Of a stretch of DNA of 62,283 nucleotides, positions 34,424-43,554 are shown one piece after another. Origin of the DNA: Lachnospiraceae bacterium. Its GTDB lineage: Bacteria > Bacillota > Clostridia > Lachnospirales > Lachnospiraceae. The position numbers and the translations under genes were made by a program. The stretch is from positions 1-62,283 of the forward strand of contig JAFYDI010000029.1 in NCBI GenBank assembly GCA_017544835.1, written 5' to 3'. The notes beneath the pieces are model-generated. The model was not told the origin of the DNA and ran no database searches. It saw only the letters and a list, made by a program, of their open reading frames with translations. Every line of letters begins with the position of its first letter. Position 1 is the first letter of the stretch.

Positions 34424-35223
34424 TATTCTTCTCCTGAACCTTCGGGTGTAGCTGCAGCACGATCCTTGGGTGATAAGAAGGACTTAAGCTTCTCTTCGAT
34501 AACTCGGGGGTTCTCACCTGCCTGAATCGAAAGAAGACCTTCTATCATGATTTCCTTGACCATTGTCTCGGCTGCGTTGTTCTTCTTCATTTTGAATGTT
34601 GCGGGAAGACATATCCAGTTAGCTATCAGTGAACCGTACATGGTGGTGAGCAAGGCTACCGCCATAGCGGGACCGATTGATGCCGCATCCGACATGTTAT
34701 ATAACATGTTAACCAGACCGATAAGGGTACCGATCATACCCCACGCAGGACCCATGGCCGCGAACTGTTCCCAGAAGCTTATGACCTTATTGTGTCGGGT
34801 CTCTATGCTCGCCAGTTCCGTCTCCATGATGGCTCGTACGAGTTCGGGATCGGTTCCGTCGACTATAAGAAGGATTCCTTTTTTAAGAAAAGCGTCGTCG
34901 ATATCTCCCGCCGCTTCTTCCAAAGAAAGCAAGCCTTCCTTTCTGGCTACGTTGGATAAATCTATGATCTTTGTAATCATTTCTGCTGTGTTGAGTTTAG
35001 GAACTTTGAAAATAAGAGCGTATGCCTTCAGATTGTTGACAAACTCTTTCATCTCACAGGACATAAGCATACAACATACACCGCCGCCGATGGTGATGTA
35101 GACAGAGTTTAAGTCTATGAAGTTACTGATGGCACCGAAATTGAGTCCTGTCTTTTCACTGACAATACCGAAAATTACCAGTCCAAAGCACATGAACATG
35201 CCGATGATTGTTGCTATATCCAT
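34423..35223 (-). CDS. motA: flagellar motor stator protein MotA
   Basis: Ion-conducting stator subunit. The 266-residue protein has four membrane segments and the characteristic cytoplasmic loop with VRAIMETELASIETRH and GPAWGMIGTLIGLVNML. It co-occurs with motB in the cluster between flbD and fliL, unlike Bacillus, where motAB lie elsewhere. The start follows GAGGGGTAGCCGTTAA. Confidence 0.95.
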   Translation of the reverse strand: MDIATIIGMFMCFGLVIFGIVSEKTGLNFGAISNFIDLNSVYITIGGGVCCMLMSCEMKEFVNNLKAYALIFKVPKLNTAEMITKIIDLSNVARKEGLLSLEEAAGDIDDAFLKKGILLIVDGTDPELVRAIMETELASIETRHNKVISFWEQFAAMGPAWGMIGTLIGLVNMLYNMSDAASIGPAMAVALLTTMYGSLIANWICLPATFKMKKNNAAETMVKEIMIEGLLSIQAGENPRVIEEKLKSFLSPKDRAAATPEGSGEE

Positions 35224-35247
35224 TTAACGGCTACCCCTCCGTTTTGC

Positions 35248-35433
35248 TTATTCAGCAAATAATTCTTTTCTAAATAATTTTACTAAATTAACAACCTCTT
35301 GTCTACTTTCTTTTATGATAATTCTACGACCTGTGGACATGGTAATAACGGTGTCAGGAGTCTCTTCCACCGTCTCGATAAAGTCTTCGTTAATTGTCAG
35401 AATCGTCCCATTTAGCTTAGTCACATTAATCAT
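35248..35433 (-). CDS. flbD: flagellar protein FlbD (YlzI)
   Basis: Small protein of about 60 residues found in fla clusters, of uncertain role. I start at the ATG at 35433 (TTGAGGGTATT upstream), giving 61 residues that begin MINVTKLNG and contain ETVEETPDTVITM and GRRIIIKES. An upstream in-frame extension would run through the AT palindrome and promoter and is rejected. First gene after the promoter at 35476. Confidence 0.9.
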   Translation of the reverse strand: MINVTKLNGTILTINEDFIETVEETPDTVITMSTGRRIIIKESRQEVVNLVKLFRKELFAE

Positions 35434-35473
35434 AATACCCTCAAGGTGTTTGTAAATTATTAAAAATAGTGCA

Positions 35474-35504
35474 TTTTTATAAAATTTTATAAAAATAAAT
35501 GCAA
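35474..35504 (-). promoter_or_regulatory. sigma-A-like promoter within an AT palindrome, upstream of flbD
   Basis: On the minus strand TTGCAT (35499-35504) and TATAAA (35476-35481) are 17 nt apart. The -10 and most of the spacer are inside a perfect 22-bp AT-only palindrome (35474-35495, half-site TTTTTATAAAA). It would initiate a second fla transcript from flbD onward. Confidence 0.6.
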
Positions 35505-35545
35505 TTTCCAAAGCCTAAAAAAATAAATCTGTAAATAGCAAAAGA

Positions 35546-35576
35546 AAGGGGAACGTGAATCCTTTCAGTTCCCCTT
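35546..35576 (-). terminator. hairpin terminator after flgE
   Basis: On the minus strand AAGGGGAAC pairs with GTTCCCCTT, with an inner TGAA/TTCA extension, and is followed by TCTTTTGC. It lies about 10 nt past the flgE stop and before the flbD promoter. The T-run is short, so partial readthrough is likely. Confidence 0.65.
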
Positions 35577-35586
35577 ATTATTTAAT

Positions 35587-37290
35587 TTATCTCTTGAGGT
35601 TTACAAGTTCTTCAAGCATCGTATCGGATACTGTGATGATACGGGAGTTAGCCTGGAAACCACGCTGTGTGGTAATCATCTCGGTAAACTCTGCGGAAAG
35701 ATCTACGTTACTCATTTCGAGAACGCCTGTGCTCATGTATCCGCCGGAAGCGGTGATGTCTACAGCACCGTTAAACTCACCGGAGTTAAGGGATGCGATG
35801 TAGAGGTTGTCGCCCTGCTTCTCAAGACCTTCGGGGTTAGGAAATTCGGCAACACCGATCTGACCGAGAAGTCTTGTAACACCGTTATCGTATGATGCAT
35901 AAATCATACCGTTGGTCTGAATGGTAACACCTGTCATCTTACCAAGTCTTCTACCTGCACCGAGACCATCGGAGTCACCGGATCTTGCTGCAATTGAAGA
36001 TGTACCCTTGTTGTTGTACATGTTGGTAACACTCCAGTCGATTTCACTGTCTTCAAAGAAGTCGAAATCCGTTAAAGCTTCGCCTGTCTTTTCAAGTGTA
36101 GGGTTCTTGGTGAAGTTAAGCTTAATGGTAGGCTTGTTACCTACGCCAACGCCCTTTATTCCAGCAAAAGCACCGTCGCTTGTGTTGTAAATAAGGTTAA
36201 CGCCGAGGCCCTTTTTCTTGGTGATATTCAAGGTTCCATCAGCCATGATTGTTGCTTCTTCTATGGAGTCAACATCAAGGTTGTTACCGTAAATCTTAAG
36301 TAAGTTTTCTTTGATGGTATCGCTCGGTGTGCTAAACGATATGTTGCCGTCCGAATCAGCGGTACCGAAAGATGAAAACTGGCAAATATCTCCGCTGCCG
36401 TTTGCATACTTGAACACTCCGCTCTCTAACTTAACGGATTCAAGTATCGAAGATGTGCTGTTAACATCAGCTTCGAAAGTAGCGCCTTCATCGATGGTTA
36501 CAAGTTCGCTTAACTTGGCATCGGGATAAAGGTCTGTAAGACTTCTTCCGTTTACATCCACAATATCATCAAGCTGTACGTAGAACTGACCTACTGTAGT
36601 CGAATTGTGAAGTGTGAACTTGGCTGTCCATGAATAACCGCTCTTATCGTAGAATGCGTAGTTGATAAGGCGTCCTGCTTCCTTGGCAATTTCAGGGTCG
36701 TTTCTGTCGACGATACCTGCAACCGTACCCTTGGTGGTAGCCTCGGGCTTGGTATTCATATTTTCATCGCTCATAATCTTAAGAGAGGTGAGCTTTTCGG
36801 TATCAAGCTTGCCTTCAACGGGAGTAACAACTTCGTCACCGTTTGAATCAACGGTTGTCTCAGTCTGAAGTCCCCAGCCCTGTACCAAATAACCGTTACT
36901 GGACATTACAAGGTTACCTACGGCATCAACGTTGAATGCGCCGGATCTTGTAAAGTAGTTGGTGGAACCGTCGTTAACGATAAAGAAAGATTTACCTGTG
37001 ATACAGATATCGAAAGGGTTACCTGTTGTCTGGGTAGCACCCTGTGAAGAAATTGCTGTGCCGATAGCACCGGAGCGAACACCGAGACCGATCTGGCGGG
37101 CATTGGTACCACCTGTGTTCTCATTGGCACCGCTGGCCTTCTGAGTGGTCTGATACATAAGTTCGCTGAAGGTGATGGAGTTTGATTTGTAAGCTACTGT
37201 GTTAACGTTAGCGATGTTGTTACCGATAACGTCCATCTTAATCTGGTGAGTCTTAAGACCTGATACACCAGAATACATTGATCTCATCAT
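35587..37290 (-). CDS. flgE: flagellar hook protein FlgE
   Basis: Structural protein of the hook. The 567-residue protein has the conserved N-terminal rod-type sequence MMRSMYSGVSGLKTHQIKMDVIGNNIANVNT (read as MYSGVSGL and GNNIANVNTV) and the C-terminal SNVDLSAEFTEMITTQRGFQANSR (read as NVDLSAEF and RGFQANSRII). It is about twice the length of Bacillus FlgE; the extra length is a central variable surface domain (about 150-480). AGGAGG lies 12 nt upstream of the first ATG. Followed by a terminator. Confidence 0.94.
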   Translation of the reverse strand: MMRSMYSGVSGLKTHQIKMDVIGNNIANVNTVAYKSNSITFSELMYQTTQKASGANENTGGTNARQIGLGVRSGAIGTAISSQGATQTTGNPFDICITGKSFFIVNDGSTNYFTRSGAFNVDAVGNLVMSSNGYLVQGWGLQTETTVDSNGDEVVTPVEGKLDTEKLTSLKIMSDENMNTKPEATTKGTVAGIVDRNDPEIAKEAGRLINYAFYDKSGYSWTAKFTLHNSTTVGQFYVQLDDIVDVNGRSLTDLYPDAKLSELVTIDEGATFEADVNSTSSILESVKLESGVFKYANGSGDICQFSSFGTADSDGNISFSTPSDTIKENLLKIYGNNLDVDSIEEATIMADGTLNITKKKGLGVNLIYNTSDGAFAGIKGVGVGNKPTIKLNFTKNPTLEKTGEALTDFDFFEDSEIDWSVTNMYNNKGTSSIAARSGDSDGLGAGRRLGKMTGVTIQTNGMIYASYDNGVTRLLGQIGVAEFPNPEGLEKQGDNLYIASLNSGEFNGAVDITASGGYMSTGVLEMSNVDLSAEFTEMITTQRGFQANSRIITVSDTMLEELVNLKR

Positions 37291-37368
37291 AGTATTGGTT
37301 GACCTCCTAAACTAATAGCAGTTAAGCTTCATCTGTCAGTCAGAAGCTTTAGCCTCCAAAAGGTCCGG

Positions 37369-37770
37369 CTAAATAATTACTGCTCCGTCGATGTTGGTAA
37401 ATACGTTAAGATCCGTCTCCGACTTATCTAACGCTGTTATTACGGTATTATTGGGAATGTTGACTACGAATGCCAACTGATCCATAAGTACCAATGATTC
37501 TTTAATTCCTTTTTCACCGGCTTTAACGGTTGCTTCGTTAAGTCTTTGTCTTTGTTCATCCGAAAGTGAGATGTTTCTGTCTATTAAGCGGTTGGCCGCA
37601 TGCTTGGAAAATCTTAATTCCTTCGGTTCGACCGTTTCCAAAGACTTAGCCTTGAGTATGTCGTTAAAAGAAATACTCGGTGTTACGGGAGTTGTAACCG
37701 TTTTCTTTTGATTAAGGAACTGGTCCTTAACCTGCTCGATGGAAAGGAAATTGTTCTTTTGAATATCCAT
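37369..37770 (-). CDS. TIGR02530-family flagellar operon protein
   Basis: The 133-residue protein belongs to the short flagellar-operon family found between flgD and flgE. It has FSKHAANRLIDRNISL, then KGIKESLVLMDQLAFVV, then TVITAL and the C-terminal VFTNIDGAVII. Function in hook assembly is presumed from location. The start follows AACGAGGTGGAAT. Confidence 0.9.
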   Translation of the reverse strand: MDIQKNNFLSIEQVKDQFLNQKKTVTTPVTPSISFNDILKAKSLETVEPKELRFSKHAANRLIDRNISLSDEQRQRLNEATVKAGEKGIKESLVLMDQLAFVVNIPNNTVITALDKSETDLNVFTNIDGAVII

Positions 37771-37789
37771 ATTCCACCTCGTTTAATAC

Positions 37790-38452
37790 TTATACGCTTC
37801 CGTTAAGAGTTCTAAGCTTGGCTTCGTACTTTTCAAGAAGTTCTACCATTTCGGTACTGATAAATGATTTCTGGTAAGAATTCATCGCATCGTAGGTTTC
37901 TCTCAAAGTGGTAATCGCTTCATTGTACTCGGTTGTGAGCTTGTCTACTTCGGGAAGACTTCCCATTGCTGTTGCAAATCTCTTGGCAAGTTCATATGCC
38001 TCTGTGTATCCGGGATCCATAACCTGATATACATCGTCGATGGAGTAAAGCGATTCGTTAACCGATACGTACGCTTTGTTGTTCTCGTATACGACATAAT
38101 CAACTATGCCCTGTGCATATTCGGTAGCGCCTGTAGATTTGTTGTAAACCTTACATAATACTTCGTCTCCCACAAGACCGCTGGCTCTCTGGAGTGACAT
38201 TCCCGAAGTCATGTTCTGCATTTCTTCGAGCTGAGAGAATGTTGCAAGCTGTGATACGTACTCGGTGTTGTCTGTAGGCTCCATGGGGTCCTGATATTTC
38301 ATCTGGGCTACAAGAAGCTGTAAGAAAGCATCCTTATCAAGTCCGTTTGACTTGCCTGCCTGCTTATCCTTGGAGAGAGAAAGGGATGATGCGGTAGATT
38401 CCTGAATCTTACCGTCTTTAACTATGGCGCCTAAGTTAGTCTGTTCTGCCAT
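37790..38452 (-). CDS. flgD: hook-capping scaffold protein FlgD
   Basis: Caps the growing hook. The 220-residue protein has the defining N-terminal motif DKDAFLQLLVAQMKYQDP followed by TEYVSQLATFSQLEEM. The C-terminal half is a short beta region (about 100-140) and then a helical stretch (about 145-218), shorter in beta content than the proteobacterial Ig-like domain. AGAGGTAATTAA precedes the ATG. Between fliK and the TIGR02530 gene. Confidence 0.92.
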   Translation of the reverse strand: MAEQTNLGAIVKDGKIQESTASSLSLSKDKQAGKSNGLDKDAFLQLLVAQMKYQDPMEPTDNTEYVSQLATFSQLEEMQNMTSGMSLQRASGLVGDEVLCKVYNKSTGATEYAQGIVDYVVYENNKAYVSVNESLYSIDDVYQVMDPGYTEAYELAKRFATAMGSLPEVDKLTTEYNEAITTLRETYDAMNSYQKSFISTEMVELLEKYEAKLRTLNGSV

Positions 38453-38467
38453 TTAATTACCTCTCTT

Positions 38468-39868
38468 TTATGCGTTGCCGCCTGCTGCCATCATTGCTCT
38501 TGCGAGTTTTTCTTCGGGAGTATCTGTCGTAACATCTTCGTCAAGTTCGATTCCGCCGATGCTCTTCTTCTTGGAGCCTTCGGAAGAATTGTTGTTGCCT
38601 CTGCGACTCTGACTGTCACTTAAGTTACGCTCGAATTCGTGGCTTTGTACCGTTACTTCAACTGCTTCGACTGTTACGCCTTTGGCTTCAAGAGTTTCTT
38701 TAAGCACGATTGCCTGGCTTTCGATGATTGCTTTAACACTTTCGTTCTGAGCCGTGAATCTTGCGGTGAGAACGCCTTCGTGATTGGCGGATACTTTAAC
38801 ACTTACGGTTCCGAGTGATTCGGGGTGAAGTCTTAAGTTAATCTCGCTTGTCTCGGGGCTTATGTCCACCTTGATTGCATCTGTAATCTGGTTAAGAATG
38901 TTTCTTGCGTCGAAGGTTGTGTAAGATACTGTTTCCGATGCTTCGTTCATTGCTTCGACAGCCTTGTTTAAAAGGTTGTTTACAAAGTTCATCGGGTTGT
39001 CTTTAGGTCCCTGATCCTTACTTCTGTCAAAGAAATCGGATCTCTTGAAATCGGATGTGATAGGCTTAAATTCTGTTTCCTCGGTAACATTGTTGTTAAG
39101 ATTTACTTCTGAGTTTTTCTTAACTTCTGTTCTGGTCAAGGCTCTGTCGATTTTGATGCTTATCTTGTCTTCAAGGGCTACTGTCTGAGCTTCCTTGGAG
39201 CTTTCCGCATCGGCTTTAATCGGCATTACCGGTTTCTCGGCTTCGGGCTTTCTCTCGATGTCCTTGATTGCTTCCTTAAAAGCTTCGGGATCAATCTCTG
39301 CATCGTTTAAAAGAGTCTCAACTGCGGCCGCTGCCTTGTCCTCCACCGTCATAAGGCTTTCATATAAAGGTTCGTCGGTCATTATCGAAAGAATGTCCTC
39401 GGCTCCTTCAAGTTCTGCCGTAATTTCGGGTAAGAGCTGAACGTCTAAAACTGCAATCGGTGTAAGTCCGAGATTTTCGAGTGCCTGAAGGATTTCTTCA
39501 TCGGTTACTTCAAATTCCTCTTTCAAAGCTTCGAAGACTGATGAAACGGCTTCCTTGACGGTATCGACTTCTGCGTCCGTCACGGGCCTTTCGTCCTTTA
39601 CAATCGAAACATCTTTGCCTGTGCCCTCCGATTTGATTACCTCTTTAACTTCTGCGGTCTTGTTTTCAATCGGCTTTGAATCATTGTTTACAAGCTTTTG
39701 TTTCTTGAAATCCTGCGGTGCTTTCACATCGCTTTTCAAGTTATCGGAGCCTGTCTGATTCAAAAAATCCTTGAAATCCGGACCTGAAGCCTTGGAGGTA
39801 GGTTGTGTCAGGTTTAACAAATTCACTGCCTGTGAATTTATCGAACCCAATACGCTGGTACTGGTCAT
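38468..39868 (-). CDS. fliK: flagellar hook-length control protein FliK
   Basis: Measures hook length and triggers the FlhB switch. The 466-residue protein is low in hydrophobic residues, with long Glu/Lys/Asp/Val-rich stretches (about 40-290). A conserved C-terminal domain (about 330-425) contains the FliK core EINLRLHPESLGTVSVKV, preceded by ILNQITDAIKVDISP. The tail is polar and ends near residue 466. The start follows GAGAGGAGGAACGAA. Confidence 0.9.
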   Translation of the reverse strand: MTSTSVLGSINSQAVNLLNLTQPTSKASGPDFKDFLNQTGSDNLKSDVKAPQDFKKQKLVNNDSKPIENKTAEVKEVIKSEGTGKDVSIVKDERPVTDAEVDTVKEAVSSVFEALKEEFEVTDEEILQALENLGLTPIAVLDVQLLPEITAELEGAEDILSIMTDEPLYESLMTVEDKAAAAVETLLNDAEIDPEAFKEAIKDIERKPEAEKPVMPIKADAESSKEAQTVALEDKISIKIDRALTRTEVKKNSEVNLNNNVTEETEFKPITSDFKRSDFFDRSKDQGPKDNPMNFVNNLLNKAVEAMNEASETVSYTTFDARNILNQITDAIKVDISPETSEINLRLHPESLGTVSVKVSANHEGVLTARFTAQNESVKAIIESQAIVLKETLEAKGVTVEAVEVTVQSHEFERNLSDSQSRRGNNNSSEGSKKKSIGGIELDEDVTTDTPEEKLARAMMAAGGNA

Positions 39869-39971
39869 TTCGTTCCTCCTCTCTTAAGTTGTCAAGGTTC
39901 GTTACTAAAGGGCATAAAATTCTTGCATTCCACGCCCCCACAAAATATATATCGGTCGGATATGAAAAAAC

Positions 39972-40853
39972 TTAACCCTCCGGATACATAATTTTTGTAA
40001 GTACGGCGGCATTGGCCGCTTCCATGGCCGCTAAAATCTTGGCTGCGGCATCAGGCTCCATTGCCGTTAAAATCTTGGCTATAAGCTTACTGTTGTCCTT
40101 GGTCATCTCGTCAAAAATCTTGGCTGCGGCCTTGGGCTTCATCTGCGAATACATGGATACGTAATCGGTGATTTCCTTGTCCTCTGCAAGCTTTAAAAGA
40201 ACCTGCTTGTAGATAGCCTCAGCTGTTGTGGGATCCATGCTTTCGTAGAATTTCCGGTATTCTTCTATTGAGGGAGCTTTGTCCGAATATACGACTTCCG
40301 AATAAAACTCGTCATATATACGCTGAAACTCCACCTGCTTTAATTCAAATTCGGTGAGTCGTTCGACTTCTTTCTTAAGAGTGGTTAATTCCTCGGCATT
40401 GGTGTTGTTAACGGTCTGGGCATGCTCAAGTTCAAGCTCGAGTCTCTTAATCTGGTCTACGGCTTCTCTTAAAGAGGTATAGCCCTCGATTGCCGTCTCC
40501 TGAGTAGTTTCTGTGGGACCGTGCTCGCCGGGAAGGATAAGGTTAAGCACCGGAACGTCTTTAAGCAAAGGCTTTAAGATTTCTGAACCGAATCCGCCCA
40601 CGTCAAGCTTTATAAGAAGGCAGAGTATCGCAATCCAGATAGCGACAATTACGGTCGTTACAAGAAAAGAAGAAACTCCGTTACCTTTCTCTTCTTCCTC
40701 TTCGATTGCGGCTTCACGCTTAGAGATTTCTTTGGCTCTCGCCTTTATCTCCTTTTTCTGTTTCTTCTCTTCCTCTTTAAGGCGTTTGCGCTCGTCTTTT
40801 ATTTGTTTTTTTTCGGCTTTGCTGTCAAGTCCGGTGGTTTCGTTAGTAGCCAT
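39972..40853 (-). CDS. MotE/YlxF-like protein with MgtE-N-type C-terminal repeats
   Basis: The 293-residue protein has a Lys/Glu-rich cytoplasmic tail (about 10-55), one membrane helix (about 58-82), a coiled coil (about 120-180), and a C-terminal helical domain with repeats MDPTTAEAI, MKPKAAAKIF and MEPDAAAKILAAM, as in the MgtE N-domain. It occupies the place of Bacillus ylxF, and MotE in alphaproteobacteria chaperones motor proteins. Motor role by analogy. It abuts the fliJ stop. Confidence 0.85.
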   Translation of the reverse strand: MATNETTGLDSKAEKKQIKDERKRLKEEEKKQKKEIKARAKEISKREAAIEEEEEKGNGVSSFLVTTVIVAIWIAILCLLIKLDVGGFGSEILKPLLKDVPVLNLILPGEHGPTETTQETAIEGYTSLREAVDQIKRLELELEHAQTVNNTNAEELTTLKKEVERLTEFELKQVEFQRIYDEFYSEVVYSDKAPSIEEYRKFYESMDPTTAEAIYKQVLLKLAEDKEITDYVSMYSQMKPKAAAKIFDEMTKDNSKLIAKILTAMEPDAAAKILAAMEAANAAVLTKIMYPEG

Positions 40854-41300
40854 TTAACCTTCCTTTGTTCCGTAGACGTAGCTGTTATGCTCGTCGTTTA
40901 TTACGCCTTCGTCGTGTTTTTCTTCTTCAAGATATGTATCGTAGGCTTTCTCTCTTAAGCGCTCGTACATTTTCTTTTCCTTCATTGCTTCTACGAGCTT
41001 AAGCCTTTCTTCCTCAAGTTTCTGCTCGGCAAGTTTAAGGGCAATCTTTTGGTCCTCAATGTATTCTTTGACTATCGTAATTGCGTTTTCATTGTCTATG
41101 ATGTCGCGTACGTGAAGGGTTTCGCTTAACATGTTGCGGCCCTCTTCCTCGTAGTAATCGAGACGGGCGTATAGATTGTTAAGCTTCTCTTCCTCTTCGT
41201 CAACACGACGTCTTGCGGAGGCAAAAGCATTTCGCTGCTGTTCCTCGAGTCTTGACTTAAGATTAAGTACGCTTTGAAGTCTGAATACAAACTTAGCCAA
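40854..41300 (-). CDS. fliJ: flagellar export chaperone FliJ
   Basis: Coiled-coil export component that couples FliI to FlhA. The 148-residue protein begins MAKFVFRLQSVLNLKSRLEEQQRNAF and is a continuous charged antiparallel coiled coil to about residue 135. Its place between fliI and the ylxF-like gene is canonical. Confidence 0.88.
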   Translation of the reverse strand: MAKFVFRLQSVLNLKSRLEEQQRNAFASARRRVDEEEEKLNNLYARLDYYEEEGRNMLSETLHVRDIIDNENAITIVKEYIEDQKIALKLAEQKLEEERLKLVEAMKEKKMYERLREKAYDTYLEEEKHDEGVINDEHNSYVYGTKEG

Positions 41301-41314
41301 CTTGATATCTCCAA

Positions 41315-42628
41315 TCAGCTGTTCACGATTTCATCAATCATCGAAACAGCCTCTTCGTAAGTTCTCTTTTCGTCTGTGTCCTGAAGTAAAAATTCATTGA
41401 CGGCCTTATGCTTGGCAATCGCAAGGTCGATTTCCTCGTTGCTGCCGGCCTTGTATGCACCGATGTTGATAAGGTCTTCGGCATCGGCATAAGTCGCCAT
41501 TAAATTCTTAAACTGTCCTGCGTTCTTCTTGTGTTCCTTGGGCACTATCTGGCTCATACATCTTGAGATGCTTGCAAGAACATCGATTGCGGGATAATGG
41601 TTCTTCTGCGCTATCTTACGGTTGAGGACGATATGACCGTCCAGAATACTTCTTGCGGTATCGGTAATGGGCTCATTGAAATCATCACCGTCTACAAGAA
41701 CTGTGTAAAGACCCGTAATGGAGCCTTTATCGCTTCGGCCGGCACGCTCTAAGAGCTTGGGCATTTCTGCATATACGCTCGGCGGATAACCTCTTGATAC
41801 AGGGGGCTCACCGCTTGCAAGACCTATCTCTCGCTGTGCCATTGAGAAACGCGTAAGGGAGTCCATCATAAGAAGGACGTCCTTGCCCTGGTCTCTGAAA
41901 TACTCGGCAATTGCCGTGGCGGTCTTGGCAGCCTTGGTACGTTCAAGTGCGGGGCGATCACTGGTAGCTATTACCAGGACGCTTCGCTTCATACCTTCGG
42001 GACCTAAGTCTCTCTCTACGAATTCGCGTACCTCACGGCCACGCTCTCCTATAAGAGCTATAACGTTTATGTCAGCCTTGGTATTACGTGCGAACATGCC
42101 AAGAAGTGTGGACTTGCCCACACCGGAACCTGCAAATATACCTATTCTCTGCCCCTTACCTATTGTTAACAGTCCGTCCACGGCTTTAACGCCTAAGGGA
42201 AGGACTTCGTCTATAATCTTTCTTTTCATGGGGTCGGGGGGATTGGCTTCGATAGGGTACTTCTTACCCTTAACCACCACACCTCCGTCGGGGACCCCTA
42301 TTCCGTTAAGTGTAAGCCCCAAAAGGTCGTCGCTAACGGTAACTTCAAGCGGATGTTTCTCATTCTCCACTATACAGCCTATGCTGACGCCTTCTACGTG
42401 ATCGTAAGGCATGAGCAGGGTCTTTCCGTCCTTAAATCCCACCACTTCGCTAAGTGCAAGCGGTGTTATGCCGTTCTTGGCATAAATCGTGCAGATATCG
42501 CCAAGTTTGGAATCGGGGCCGTAGCTTTCAAGCGTAAGTCCCACCGCATTGGCAATCTTGCCCTGAGTCTTGTAAAAGGGCTCATTCTCGGCCGCTTTAT
42601 ATTTGTCAAAAGAAATATTTGCAATCAT
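41315..42628 (-). CDS. fliI: flagellar export ATPase FliI
   Basis: Hexameric F1-beta-like ATPase at the export gate. The 437-residue protein has the P-loop GSGVGKST (167-174), IALIGERGREV, the Walker B MMDSLTRFS, and RGYPPSVYAEMP. It overlaps the fliH stop by 4 nt. Confidence 0.97.
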   Translation of the reverse strand: MIANISFDKYKAAENEPFYKTQGKIANAVGLTLESYGPDSKLGDICTIYAKNGITPLALSEVVGFKDGKTLLMPYDHVEGVSIGCIVENEKHPLEVTVSDDLLGLTLNGIGVPDGGVVVKGKKYPIEANPPDPMKRKIIDEVLPLGVKAVDGLLTIGKGQRIGIFAGSGVGKSTLLGMFARNTKADINVIALIGERGREVREFVERDLGPEGMKRSVLVIATSDRPALERTKAAKTATAIAEYFRDQGKDVLLMMDSLTRFSMAQREIGLASGEPPVSRGYPPSVYAEMPKLLERAGRSDKGSITGLYTVLVDGDDFNEPITDTARSILDGHIVLNRKIAQKNHYPAIDVLASISRCMSQIVPKEHKKNAGQFKNLMATYADAEDLINIGAYKAGSNEEIDLAIAKHKAVNEFLLQDTDEKRTYEEAVSMIDEIVNS

Positions 42629-43554
42629 TCGCTCTTACGTCCGTCGTAGGATAACATTTTTAAGTATCTGGTAAGTTCCGTAAGTTCTGTATCTATGCTG
42701 CAGTCAATGATTCCGTAAGGTGTCTCAATCTTGGCCTGACCGCGTTTAAAGTCGTCTCGCCTTACTATCTCGGGCTCATTCTTAATCATGATCTTGTCAT
42801 AAAGTGCGGTCTTCATGCCTATAAGCATGTCGTAGTCTTCATTGCTGACTTCAATCATTACGCTGTCGGCGGTATCGACATGTCTTAAAGCCTTATTGAC
42901 AAGTGTTACCATTACGTCTCTTTGGGAAAAGAAATTGTTGCCAAATACATGAGCATAGACGTCTGTAATTACCTCAACCATCTTGGGCTCGAGTTCGTCT
43001 AGCATGCGGTCGTATTCGGCGCGAATCTCTTCTTCTTTGGCCTCGAGTTCACGCTTGGCGGCAATAAGTTCCTGTAGTGCGGATTCCTTGCCGGCGTTGT
43101 AACCTTCCTCGAGAGCCGATTCCTTGATGCGTTCGGCGTTCGCCTTGGCATCGTCTATAATATCCTGAGCCTTTAAATTGGCTTCGTTGATAAGTTTCTG
43201 GCATTCCTCTCTGACTTCGTCAACGGAAAGGGGGCCGGGGGCATCGGAATTAGTCTGTGTCGCGGGCGCATCAAGTCCCTCGACAAACTCACCGGATTCT
43301 TCCGAATATTCACCTTCTACAGGCTCTCCCGTAAGCGCATCAAGCGTTGCATCGCCTTCTCCGCCGTGAGAAAATCCCTGCTCGTCTCCGTCTTCGGGCA
43401 TAGCGGCAGCAAGTTCACGCTCTCTTAAGATGTTCGAATACTCTTCCATCTTCTTGGCAACAAGGGCGTTGTTGTCGATTACGCGAACGTTTTTGTCGCT
43501 CATCTTTATGAAGCTTGGTTTAAATACTCCGTTACCCGGATTACTATTAGACAA
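42625..43554 (-). CDS. fliH: flagellar export regulator FliH, TTG start
   Basis: Stator-like regulator of FliI. The 309-residue protein has a variable acidic N-terminus (about 40-110), a coiled coil rich in Ala/Glu/Lys (about 115-190), and a C-terminal domain that contains VMIEVSNEDYDML and RGQAKIETPYGIID. The start is a TTG at 43554 inside the fliG end, with GGAGGAG 9 nt upstream; the next Met (residue 18) has no ribosome site. The fliG/fliH overlap is 8 nt. Confidence 0.9.
   Translation of the reverse strand: MSNSNPGNGVFKPSFIKMSDKNVRVIDNNALVAKKMEEYSNILRERELAAAMPEDGDEQGFSHGGEGDATLDALTGEPVEGEYSEESGEFVEGLDAPATQTNSDAPGPLSVDEVREECQKLINEANLKAQDIIDDAKANAERIKESALEEGYNAGKESALQELIAAKRELEAKEEEIRAEYDRMLDELEPKMVEVITDVYAHVFGNNFFSQRDVMVTLVNKALRHVDTADSVMIEVSNEDYDMLIGMKTALYDKIMIKNEPEIVRRDDFKRGQAKIETPYGIIDCSIDTELTELTRYLKMLSYDGRKSE

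Noticed and set aside
34547-35101. 184-codon open frame antisense to motA
   Set aside because: Shadow of motA with no ribosome site.
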